Below, piece after piece: positions 7,399 to 15,082 of a DNA stretch of 34,767 nt (the first letter of the stretch is position 1; each line of letters begins with the position of its first letter). Origin of the DNA: Butyrivibrio sp. (lineage in GTDB: Bacteria; Bacillota; Clostridia; Lachnospirales; Lachnospiraceae); assembly GCA_017413105.1 (NCBI GenBank), contig JAFPVA010000112.1, forward strand, positions 1 to 34,767. The letters are read 5' to 3'. The position numbers were made by a program, and so were the translations under genes. The notes beneath the pieces were generated by a model, which saw only the letters and a list, made by a program, of their open reading frames with translations, did no database searches and was not told where the DNA came from.

Positions 7399-8592
7399 CT
7401 AAAAACGCTTTTGCGCCATATAGTAATAATACATTACATTATTATTGATTTTTCTCTTTGCCTCTTTACTATCACTTGCTGCCTTATTCAGTAGATCTGC
7501 AGTTTTCAAAAAAGCTGCAATACCTGCACTTGTAAGCCCAATCTTAGCCCCAAACCTTATTAGGTTTTCTAAAACGTTCATAGCCCCTGCTATGTCTGCC
7601 CCTGTTGTTATTGTAGCTGCCATCCCCGCACCTAGATAACCTATTTTTTTCCGTTCTTCCTCATCTTCCAAAACTCTTTTTCCAAAATTCAACAGCGTAT
7701 TTGTCTCCCCGGTTAATTCATTAATCTCGTTAACATTTGGAAGGACCTGGGTTTCATACAGCTTTAGACACTCATATTGGAAATCATCATCCCATGGTAA
7801 TGATGACATTTTTTCCGCAAATCCATATATTGCACTTCTAAAATTATCCAATGGTGCTTTCATTTCTTTTTTAAAATCTATAATCTCTGAAATCTCAGCA
7901 TATTCAAGCATAGGCAATGTCATCATTATATTCGAAGCTACACCAGCATGCCTCAGTATTTCTTTATCCATGTCCGAAAGCTTAATACAGTTTGGCGTTG
8001 CATCCAAAACGCTTCCTATAACATCAGTACAAATACTGTCGAATAACGGGAATGATGTTTGATGTTTCATTGTACCGACTAGATTAGCAAAAAAACCACC
8101 CGTTAACTCATTTACATCAAATGCCTCAAAATCATAATCATATACATCAATAACTTCCTGTTTTATTAGATCTCTGATTTCACTTCCCACGCCAACTTCG
8201 GTCATCTTGTTTAGAGCTTCTTCAAGCATTTCTTTGCAATACTTCTCATACTTCTTCATCATTAGTTGTGCTTGAATCTCTTGCCCGGTTCTTCTCTTAT
8301 TTTTGCGCAACAACGGCAGATATGGTTGTATCTGAATTTCAAGGTTTTCCAATTGTGCTACTAATACTTTTGCTTCCTCGTTATCCAGGGACTTCAAAAA
8401 GGGAATAAAGCTCGTGATAAGCCCTTCCATATCCTTTGCTTTTGAAAGTCGAGCTGGGAAATACTTAAACACCGCATATTCTGCCATGCCTACAAGCTCC
8501 ACCTCATCAGCATATAATAATGCCCCCTTAATAAGCTTCATGTCTTCATTAAACTCAAGATTACTCGAAGCAGTTCCAATTGTAAATTTCAT
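7399..8592 (-). CDS. Hypothetical protein linked to vsr
   Basis: The 397-residue protein starts 3 bp after the vsr stop codon, so it is in the same operon as vsr and the HNH gene. I do not recognise a family. It is mostly helical. There are two small-residue-rich hydrophobic helices near the C terminus (about 320-345, IGYLGAGMAATITTGADIAG, and 355-370, GLTSAGIAAFL), and a charged end (SKEAKRKINNN). No catalytic motif is visible. Cotranscription with a Vsr nuclease suggests a role in the restriction system or another defence, but this is guilt by association. Confidence 0.75.
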   Translation of the reverse strand: MKFTIGTASSNLEFNEDMKLIKGALLYADEVELVGMAEYAVFKYFPARLSKAKDMEGLITSFIPFLKSLDNEEAKVLVAQLENLEIQIQPYLPLLRKNKRRTGQEIQAQLMMKKYEKYCKEMLEEALNKMTEVGVGSEIRDLIKQEVIDVYDYDFEAFDVNELTGGFFANLVGTMKHQTSFPLFDSICTDVIGSVLDATPNCIKLSDMDKEILRHAGVASNIMMTLPMLEYAEISEIIDFKKEMKAPLDNFRSAIYGFAEKMSSLPWDDDFQYECLKLYETQVLPNVNEINELTGETNTLLNFGKRVLEDEEERKKIGYLGAGMAATITTGADIAGAMNVLENLIRFGAKIGLTSAGIAAFLKTADLLNKAASDSKEAKRKINNNVMYYYYMAQKRF

Positions 8593-8595
8593 ACA

Positions 8596-9048
8596 TCATT
8601 CCTCATAAGAATCTTTGTCCTCAAACTTGATTTCAAATACTAAATCTTCTATTACCTTTACGCACTCCTCAGTGCTTTTCTTTATATCATTTCCCCAAAA
8701 TCGCACCACATTCCAACCAGCATAAATCAGCTGTTTATTTATCTCATCATCCCGTTCACGATTCCTAGATATTTTACTTATCCAAAAATCACTATTATTG
8801 CTGTTCATAAGCTTTGACTTAAGAACCTGCCAGTCTCTACCATGAAAGAACTCGCCATCACAGAAAATTGCTATTCTGTACTTGGTAAGAACAATATCCG
8901 GATGTCCCGGCAGCTTGTCATAATGTTTTCTATAGCGGTATCCTTTCTTCCATAATGCTTTTCTTAGAATTACCTCTATCTTTGTATCCTTTGACCGGAT
9001 ATTTTGCATATTTTTTCTTCGTTGGTATGGTGTTAAAACATCAGACAT
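8596..9048 (-). CDS. vsr: Very short patch repair endonuclease
   Basis: The 150-residue protein matches Vsr in size and motif order: LTPYQRRKNMQNIRSKDTKIEVILRKALWKKGYRYRKHY, then the catalytic core LPGHPDIVLTKYRIAIFCDGEFFHGRDW (about 47-75) with the metal-binding Asp of PDIV and the conserved FFHG His, then NRERDDEINKQLIYAGWNVVRFW. Vsr nicks next to T:G mismatches made when 5-methylcytosine deaminates. Its presence beside an m5C methyltransferase is the known pairing and supports the methyltransferase call. It lies 20 bp after the HNH gene and 3 bp before the 397-residue ORF. Confidence 0.93.
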   Translation of the reverse strand: MSDVLTPYQRRKNMQNIRSKDTKIEVILRKALWKKGYRYRKHYDKLPGHPDIVLTKYRIAIFCDGEFFHGRDWQVLKSKLMNSNNSDFWISKISRNRERDDEINKQLIYAGWNVVRFWGNDIKKSTEECVKVIEDLVFEIKFEDKDSYEE

Positions 9049-9068
9049 TTCGCTTCACCTTATAAAAA

Positions 9069-10112
9069 TCAACTTTCATTCCTTGGCATGGCAATGAACA
9101 ATCTTTGATACTCCGCCAATCTGTTCTTTAACGCTTCCACATCACATTCATTATTTAAAACATGCATTTTTCTGTGACAATTAGGGCAAAGTGCCACAGC
9201 ATTGTTTATCGAATCTTCACCACCATTTGCAAGCCACTCCACATGATGCTCTTCCAAATATGGCCTTCCATACTGATCAAAAAAAGGCGCATTTTCACGG
9301 CATAAATCACACTTACCTTCTGCTCGACTTTTTACTGCGGCAGCTATAACGTCATCTCTTTCATAACTTTGGATTATACGACTTGCTCTTCCACGTTTTT
9401 CGTTTTCAGCTTCGATTGATTGTTGTTCATTCCGCGTATGTTCTCTATTAAGTGCTTGTTCCAGCAATTCCTGCGTAGTTTTATTGGTTCTTACACTATT
9501 CTCATTTCTACGCTTAACGATTTGTGTGTCATGTCTAGCAAAATCTTCATTAAAAAAAAGTCTAAATATATACTCTGTACTATTTCCATACAGCTCCCTC
9601 TTTTCAATAGCCAGCGACGTATACTTTGGGATTACTGTATAAGCTATTAGCATGGAATAAATATTACTGATATCATTTGATCCAGCATAGCACCTACCAT
9701 TAGTTGATTTTTTTATATAAAAAGGGAAGGATAAATCATTCTTATTAGCAACCACTTTCTGTAATCTATAATTCCACCCTGCTCGCCCAACATTCTTCCA
9801 CATATCAGAATGTCGCTCAAATGATTTGTAATTATTTAACCATGGACGTACATACTCACTCTTCACTTGGGTCAAATAATTAACAACATTATCAAAGTCA
9901 AATCGGAATATATTTCTTCCAACCAGTTCATATACCTGCTTGTTTTTATCTGTTTTCCCAGAGACCTCTACAATATTGCCAGTAATGTCAAAAAAACCTA
10001 TCTCACTTTCACTGATATAGATTTCTCCACCAAGCCCCCCAGAGTCTTTTTCAATAATTAACGAACAATATGCAGGTAAATTCTCGAGTAATAAAACATT
10101 GCCATCTATCAT
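9069..10112 (-). CDS. HNH endonuclease, McrA-like C-terminal domain
   Basis: The 347-residue protein ends in an HNH domain (about 265-320): CDLC, EEHHVEWLANGG, NNAVALCPNCHRKMH. Both CxxC pairs and the HH plus N and H catalytic residues are intact. The N-terminal 200 residues are unique and probably read DNA or a modification. I chose the ATG at 10112, with TAGGAG upstream; the longer frame to 10139 begins inside a terminator hairpin. It could be a second restriction nuclease or a methyl-dependent (McrA-like) enzyme. The latter would be hard to reconcile with an m5C methyltransferase in the same cell unless sequence contexts differ. Confidence 0.88.
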   Translation of the reverse strand: MIDGNVLLLENLPAYCSLIIEKDSGGLGGEIYISESEIGFFDITGNIVEVSGKTDKNKQVYELVGRNIFRFDFDNVVNYLTQVKSEYVRPWLNNYKSFERHSDMWKNVGRAGWNYRLQKVVANKNDLSFPFYIKKSTNGRCYAGSNDISNIYSMLIAYTVIPKYTSLAIEKRELYGNSTEYIFRLFFNEDFARHDTQIVKRRNENSVRTNKTTQELLEQALNREHTRNEQQSIEAENEKRGRASRIIQSYERDDVIAAAVKSRAEGKCDLCRENAPFFDQYGRPYLEEHHVEWLANGGEDSINNAVALCPNCHRKMHVLNNECDVEALKNRLAEYQRLFIAMPRNES

Positions 10113-10129
10113 AATATCTCTCCTAAGAA

Positions 10130-10161
10130 AAAACGACACAGTTTCAGCACTATGTCGTTTT
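10130..10161. terminator. Bidirectional-looking terminator between the two HNH genes
   Basis: AAAACGACA (10130-10138) pairs with TGTCGTTTT (10153-10161). On the minus strand the hairpin is followed by TTCTTAGG, a weak T-run. It splits the methyltransferase-nuclease pair from the second HNH-vsr operon or attenuates read-through. Confidence 0.55.
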
Positions 10162-10170
10162 CAACAAATC

Positions 10171-11160
10171 TTATCCCTTATATACATTTGCTCTATGATA
10201 TTCCAAATACTTGCACCTCTTATCATCAATCTGCAATTTAGGCAAATTCATACCATCATAGATATTAAGTCTATGCTGATTCATTGGTGAAATCCATGGT
10301 GAAACGGTTACTGTCTTGTCATCATTAAACGTAATAAATCCCTGATCAAACAATCTATCATATGTGGGTGTGAGAGCAAATCCATTTTTATAATCAACCT
10401 TCTCTTCATCTGTTGATCTTGCCCATGGTTTTATATGACTGGCTATAAGAAGTCTCTCATCATTAACAAGCGTAAATGGGCAAAACTGGCAATCTTCAAT
10501 AAGCTTTCTTCTATATTCGCCTTGCCCCTGCCTTGCCTCTACAAGGTTTTGCTTTTTCTTCTCAGACATATTGCTTTCTATAATCTTCTTCTCTTCAGCC
10601 TGCGCAAGAGGAGATTCATATTTGACAATATCTGATTTGTAATCAATGAATATTCTGCAATAGTAATATATTTTCCCTGCAGGGCTCTTTACTTTCATAA
10701 TTGAAAGATATGAAATATTAGGAATTCCCACAGACCGCATTAAATCGTAATAATCTGAATCTGACTGCAGATATACTCTTGGCGGATTTACATCTTTACG
10801 ATACACAGAGAAAGACATTATCCGTTTAGCATACTCTGACACTCTTGCTTGAAGATCCGAGTATATCTCAGGCATCTTATCCTTTTTTACATAATCCTGC
10901 TGTGGATTCATATATTCTTCTTTTGCATCAAGTAAATATTTATCGAAATCCTCCTTCAAAAAGAAGAACTCCCTGTCGATATTGTCGAAGAACTCATGAT
11001 ATCTTTCTCCAACGTTACCTACATAAAGCTTTGCTTCTCCATGCCCTGTGCCAGTTTTGTTCTTAACAAAAGAATCTGCCAGCGTAATATTATTAAGTGC
11101 ATCAAGAACCTCATATGTTTCGTTCGCTATTCTAATCTTCTGCGTCTTAGGCTCCGACAT
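10171..11160 (-). CDS. HNH restriction endonuclease
   Basis: The 329-residue protein overlaps the methyltransferase 3' end by 14 bp, the usual arrangement for a cognate restriction enzyme. Its HNH domain lies at about 220-285: C224 and C227, the H242 motif IASHIKPWA, N259 (YKNGFALTPTYDRLFD) and F-D-Q-G-F-I-T-F. The SHIKPW...N..L.P..D.LFD..F pattern is typical of HNH restriction enzymes of type II. The N-terminal 190 residues have no recognised domain and should carry sequence recognition. The cleavage site cannot be predicted. Confidence 0.9.
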   Translation of the reverse strand: MSEPKTQKIRIANETYEVLDALNNITLADSFVKNKTGTGHGEAKLYVGNVGERYHEFFDNIDREFFFLKEDFDKYLLDAKEEYMNPQQDYVKKDKMPEIYSDLQARVSEYAKRIMSFSVYRKDVNPPRVYLQSDSDYYDLMRSVGIPNISYLSIMKVKSPAGKIYYYCRIFIDYKSDIVKYESPLAQAEEKKIIESNMSEKKKQNLVEARQGQGEYRRKLIEDCQFCPFTLVNDERLLIASHIKPWARSTDEEKVDYKNGFALTPTYDRLFDQGFITFNDDKTVTVSPWISPMNQHRLNIYDGMNLPKLQIDDKRCKYLEYHRANVYKG

Positions 11161-12952
11161 TAAGCTTTTCCTTTCCTTCCAGCTGCGGACACACCGACAA
11201 TATCTCTTCCATGATATGAATCAGCACATCTACAACAATAGAATTTCCTGCTTGCTGGTACATTGAAGTATCTGCAACAACAATCTTAAACTCGTCAGAG
11301 AATCCCATTAGTCTTAGACACTCTCTCGGAGTAAGTTTGCGAAGTCTTCCATCAGTTGTTACATAGTTATCGACTCCGGCTCTATGCATTTTATGCATTG
11401 TTGTAAGCAAAGGTCTTGCTATATCAAGATCTGTCTTGGGCTTACTATAGAAATTCTTAGTACCTGAAGAAAGCACATATTTTACAACTTTCTCAGACAA
11501 AAAATACTTCTCAAGCTCCGGAATATTATTCTTAACAGCATCTTCTTCAGACTGGAATACAAAATCGCCATGCCAGTTAAATTGCTGATTTTTCTTTTGG
11601 CAAAGCTGGATGTCTCCATCTATCTGTGTAAATCTTTTCTCTAGATTCTTTTCCTTAGTTACAAATTCAACACCCTTCTTAGGAAGGAAGTACCCTCCAG
11701 GAGCATTATCGAAAAGGAAGTCCTTCATCTTCTTTTCAAGCTTTATTGCCTCAGGAAATTCAAACTCGTGATCCAAATCAAGATCATCCCTGAATCCGAC
11801 AACAAAAAGTCGCTCTCTATTCTGAGGAATACCATAATCTCTCGCATTTAATACTTTCCATGAAAAGTGGTATCCCAGTTCCTTGAACACTTCCTGCATC
11901 TTCTTCCAGGTTTTTCCCTTGTCATGAGACGTAACAGCCCTTACATTCTCATATATAAATACTTTTGGCTTTATCTCATTTATAAGACGAGCATATTCGT
12001 AGAACAGTGTTCCTCTAGTATCATCAAGACCACGCTGCTTACCAACTAGCGAAAACGACTGGCATGGACTTCCACCAACAAACAAGTCTACCTGACCTTC
12101 ATACTGCTTTCCATCTAAAAAAGCTACATTCCAATGAAAATCATCCTCGCTTATTTTGTAATTTGCCATATAGGACTGCTTAACCTTATTTCTAGACTCC
12201 AATCCTTTATATAAAGAGTCTATATAAGCTTTTCTTGCTTTCCAATCATCTCCAAGATCATCAAGATGCCTTTGTACTTTCATATAATTGATTTTCTCAT
12301 ACAACTGGCTTGTTCTCTGAGAAATATCCTGAACTTTGCGAATAATCTTCTTACCGTTAACTTCCTCAAGATAATCATATAAGTCCTTCAGTGATCCGGA
12401 TATTTCTTTCCAATCAATGTTATCCACGGATGTAAAATCTGCAGACTCTCCCAACTCTTCCAGCGAATTATCCTTCTTAAAATCGTTGCTAACCTCAAGG
12501 ATAATCTGCAGTTTTCTAAATTTTCGTTCAATATCACTTCCAGAATCAAATGAATTCTTGAAAGTCACATACTCCTTTATTCTTGATTTCTTCACCTCTT
12601 CCATGGAAATGATTTTATCAAGCAGAGTTATAATGGATGCTTCCTCATTTATATCAACTGACTCTAAAGCATCGACCACTTTTCTATATTCCTTTTGAGC
12701 CTCGCTCAGCATACCCTCCAACTGTTTTTTATACAAATCGTCGTATTCATCAGCGAAGCTAATATCCCTGATGGTAGCCTCAAGTGACTTAAGCTCAGCT
12801 CCTATATCATCAATATTCATCCCTACATCCTTATCGAGGATGTTTACATCTCCATTATCACAGGCGAAAACAATCTCACTATCTATGCCCATTCTATCCA
12901 AAGCATGTTCAATTGCACCAATCCCCGAAAATACTGTAGCTAATCTAATCAT
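11147..12952 (-). CDS. DNA (cytosine-5) methyltransferase with a large insert
   Basis: The 601-residue enzyme methylates cytosine at C5 and protects the host from the adjacent nuclease. Motif I is VFSGIGAIEHALDRMG (7-22), motif IV SPCQSFS (295-301) with catalytic C297, motif VI ENV (335-337), motif VIII QNRERLFVVGFR (377-388), and motifs IX-X RKLTPRECLRLMGF and QAGNSIVVDV near the C terminus. All are intact. Residues 40-265 between motifs I and IV form a long charged helical insert where most family members have about 60 residues, which makes the protein unusually long. The ATG gives MIRLATVFSG, a normal family start. Confidence 0.95.
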   Translation of the reverse strand: MIRLATVFSGIGAIEHALDRMGIDSEIVFACDNGDVNILDKDVGMNIDDIGAELKSLEATIRDISFADEYDDLYKKQLEGMLSEAQKEYRKVVDALESVDINEEASIITLLDKIISMEEVKKSRIKEYVTFKNSFDSGSDIERKFRKLQIILEVSNDFKKDNSLEELGESADFTSVDNIDWKEISGSLKDLYDYLEEVNGKKIIRKVQDISQRTSQLYEKINYMKVQRHLDDLGDDWKARKAYIDSLYKGLESRNKVKQSYMANYKISEDDFHWNVAFLDGKQYEGQVDLFVGGSPCQSFSLVGKQRGLDDTRGTLFYEYARLINEIKPKVFIYENVRAVTSHDKGKTWKKMQEVFKELGYHFSWKVLNARDYGIPQNRERLFVVGFRDDLDLDHEFEFPEAIKLEKKMKDFLFDNAPGGYFLPKKGVEFVTKEKNLEKRFTQIDGDIQLCQKKNQQFNWHGDFVFQSEEDAVKNNIPELEKYFLSEKVVKYVLSSGTKNFYSKPKTDLDIARPLLTTMHKMHRAGVDNYVTTDGRLRKLTPRECLRLMGFSDEFKIVVADTSMYQQAGNSIVVDVLIHIMEEILSVCPQLEGKEKLNVGA

Positions 12953-13156
12953 TACTGCTCACTCCCTAAAACATTCTTCCAAACATTATAACACTTTCAT
13001 GCTATTATTTATTATGCCAGATCATAATAAAACTTACCAGATGTAAAAGGTATTTTTTCACCCTTACGTTCTATTAATGACACAACAATAGTCCCATAAA
13101 AATACCACCTCACAAAATCAGTATCCATGCGGAATTTCCGTTAATCACAGAAACAT

Positions 13157-13196
13157 AAATAGAAAAGAGAATCAGATCAGCTCTCTGATTCTCCTA
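13157..13196 (-). terminator. Terminator of the GIY-YIG gene
   Basis: GAGAATCAGA (13167-13176) pairs exactly with TCTGATTCTC (13184-13193). On the minus strand it is followed by TTTTCTATTT. It isolates the GIY-YIG gene from the methyltransferase. The remaining intergenic bases (12953-13156) hold the methyltransferase promoter region, in which I see no clear box. Confidence 0.8.
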
Positions 13197-13202
13197 TCAC
13201 TT

Positions 13203-14114
13203 TCAATATTGAACTCTCTTTATTATGTATGAAGAAAAATCTACTCCACTTCGCTTGTCTATAAAGCTCCCCGGATCTATCTTTATATCCATCTGGTCCG
13301 TTTTGTCCGCCCTGACTAATAGCCCCGGTTCTGTTTCAGTTGCAAGTTTCAAAGTATAAGCCGGTACTCTCATGATAACAAGTTCCATTTTTGAATTATC
13401 ATTGAGGATTATATCCCAGTCTTTTTCCAATAGGTTGGTTTTGGGGTTTGCCCAAAATGCAGACTTATCATCCGGTAATACTGAATATGTTGCTGTTTTA
13501 TCTATAGCAACACCATTCTCGTTAAGAAATGTTATCGCTTCTGTTTTTGCTCGTTTACCCAAAGCAAGCTTAGTCTTAATGTCAATTGTATTTATAAGTG
13601 AGTTCCCTTTATCAGCTTTTGGATCAGCAAATACAGTAATACCGATAAGTCGCATCAGAAATAGCGCTTCATCAAGATACTGCCCAAGGAACACCTCCCT
13701 GAACTTATCAACCTTTGGATTGTTCCCTTTATTCTTATTATCACAGTCAAGTTTCCCTATATCTTTGGCCTTTTCAATCAAAACTGATTCCAAATAATCA
13801 ATATCAGTATGCGTAAGGCTATCGCTCTGTGTAGTAAGAATGACCACACTTTCCCACCAGTCTTTACCTACTAAATGCTGGTTTATTCTTTTTGCAAGAT
13901 CTGATGACTGGCCAACATAGACCTTATCTTTAGACAGTAACAAATAAACTCCATATTTGTTACATGCATCTGTTTCTAGAAGTTCTGATACAGATTCTCT
14001 TGGTGCAGAATATAATTCTCCTGAATTCCAGCTGGAATCCTCCATGCTTATTACGCCGGATAAATCACCCTCATGCAAAAGTAAATTAATAGTCTTAGCT
14101 TTAGCTGTTGCCAT
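13203..14114 (-). CDS. GIY-YIG nuclease family protein
   Basis: The 303-residue protein has a GIY-YIG domain at about 50-120: YGVYLLLSKDKVYVGQSSDLAKRINQHL carries the GVY and YVG elements, the Arg of AKRINQHL, and a later YLESVLIEKAK with the conserved Glu. The C-terminal half includes ATYSVLPDDKSAFWANPKTNLLEKDWDIILND, which resembles the DUF4357-type tail of such proteins. I chose the ATG at 14114 with AGAGGTGG upstream. GIY-YIG proteins cut DNA, and this one may be a stand-alone nuclease of the defence island. It has its own terminator. Confidence 0.85.
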   Translation of the reverse strand: MATAKAKTINLLLHEGDLSGVISMEDSSWNSGELYSAPRESVSELLETDACNKYGVYLLLSKDKVYVGQSSDLAKRINQHLVGKDWWESVVILTTQSDSLTHTDIDYLESVLIEKAKDIGKLDCDNKNKGNNPKVDKFREVFLGQYLDEALFLMRLIGITVFADPKADKGNSLINTIDIKTKLALGKRAKTEAITFLNENGVAIDKTATYSVLPDDKSAFWANPKTNLLEKDWDIILNDNSKMELVIMRVPAYTLKLATETEPGLLVRADKTDQMDIKIDPGSFIDKRSGVDFSSYIIKRVQY

Positions 14115-14221
14115 TTGACCCACCTCTTTTAACATCCATCATTTTTAAGTATAAGGGCTCCAAATTCTGTGATCAAATACTTTTTCTCTGTCAGCTGTAT
14201 GTCTGATTTAATATGTGAAAA

Positions 14222-14259
14222 TAAAAAAGCAGGGCAGCTACACCAAAATGTAACTGCCC
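14222..14259 (-). terminator. Terminator of the MT-A70 gene
   Basis: GGGCAGCTAC (14232-14241) pairs with GTAACTGCCC (14250-14259) with one mismatch. On the minus strand it is followed by TGCTTTTTTATTTTC. It lies 17 bp after the MT-A70 stop codon. Confidence 0.85.
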
Positions 14260-14275
14260 CTAACATCATTCATTA

Positions 14276-14851
14276 TTAAGCTGCCAACTCTAAATCTTTC
14301 TCCACTTCATTCCCCCAACTATCCCAGCCTGGAGTCTTCTGTCTTGCAAATAATTCCACCCTTGGCACATCCCCCACTAGTTCCACAATCCGGTCACGAG
14401 TCTCTGCTGGCTTTTTACTGTGCTGTTCAATATGACTGATTATCACCTGATGGACTGCTCTGCCGATTCGTTTTGGATGTCCTTTGGTGGCAAGCAGGCA
14501 GATTTCTGCATTGGATCTTGTCCAATAGCCCATGCCCCAGAAAAGAGAATCGCATTTCTTGTTCTGCTTCACCCAGACAAATGCAACCGTTTTGTAATCA
14601 AAGCCCCATGCTTTTATGACATCAAACGCTTCCATGAGGTTTGGGAAGGTTGCCCACATGAAAAGAACACAGTCATCCGCAGCAATATCCGCAACAGGAA
14701 GTCTGCAGATATCCTCCACGCTCATTGTGGGATAATGATTCTCTGCACTCCTTCCCTTGCCCTTGTCTGACCAAACGCCATATCTCCATGGTGGGTCGCA
14801 ATAGATCACGTTGTATTTTTTCTGCTCTCCATTTTTATTTTTGTTTTCCAT
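14276..14851 (-). CDS. MT-A70-family adenine N6 DNA methyltransferase
   Basis: The 191-residue protein has the MT-A70 catalytic motif CDPPWRYG at about 18-25, preceded by YNVIY, then DCVLFMWATFPNLMEAFDVIKAWGFDYKTVAFVWVKQ and AEICLLATKGHPKRI, which fit motifs of the family. These enzymes transfer a methyl group to adenine N6. The ATG at 14851 has AAGGGGG upstream. An alternative GTG at 14938 adds 29 codons and would begin within the dyad-rich region, so I do not favour it. No partner nuclease is adjacent, so it looks like an orphan that may protect ICE DNA after transfer. Confidence 0.93.
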   Translation of the reverse strand: MENKNKNGEQKKYNVIYCDPPWRYGVWSDKGKGRSAENHYPTMSVEDICRLPVADIAADDCVLFMWATFPNLMEAFDVIKAWGFDYKTVAFVWVKQNKKCDSLFWGMGYWTRSNAEICLLATKGHPKRIGRAVHQVIISHIEQHSKKPAETRDRIVELVGDVPRVELFARQKTPGWDSWGNEVEKDLELAA

Positions 14852-14916
14852 TCTTACAAATCCCCCTTCAAAAGATTCACCTACCCCATCTCCAGTACCC
14901 TGGCGTACTAACGCTG

Positions 14917-15013
14917 CAAGTGGTGCAGATGTGGTCACATCTACTCACTTGTTGGGGCACATCCCCAATCCCCTTAGCATCAGATTGCAAATCTGACTAC
15001 GCTCCTACGGAGC
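14917..15013. other. Four consecutive dyads, candidate oriT
   Basis: Four inverted repeats follow one another in 97 bp between the relaxase and the MT-A70 gene: a nested dyad 14917-14951 (outer CAAGTG/CACTTG, inner AGATGTG/CACATCT), 14952-14968 (TTGGGG/CCCCAA), 14980-14996 (TCAGATT/AATCTGA) and 15001-15013 (GCTCC/GGAGC). Loops are 2-5 bases in the inner stems. No T-run follows, so they are not terminators. A strongly structured non-coding site beside relaxase genes is typical of an origin of transfer. The nick site is not identifiable here, and the hairpin at 16504-16536 is a rival. Confidence 0.45.
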
Positions 15014-15082
15014 TAAATGAGAAAATTCGCCAAGATGATGGCATAGATTTGGGCACCGCCTTAGATGACAGTGCCCTGATTG

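Noticed and set aside
14852-14938. GTG start adding 29 codons to the MT-A70 gene
   Set aside because: It begins within the dyad-rich region and has no ribosome binding site, whereas the ATG at 14851 has AAGGGGG.
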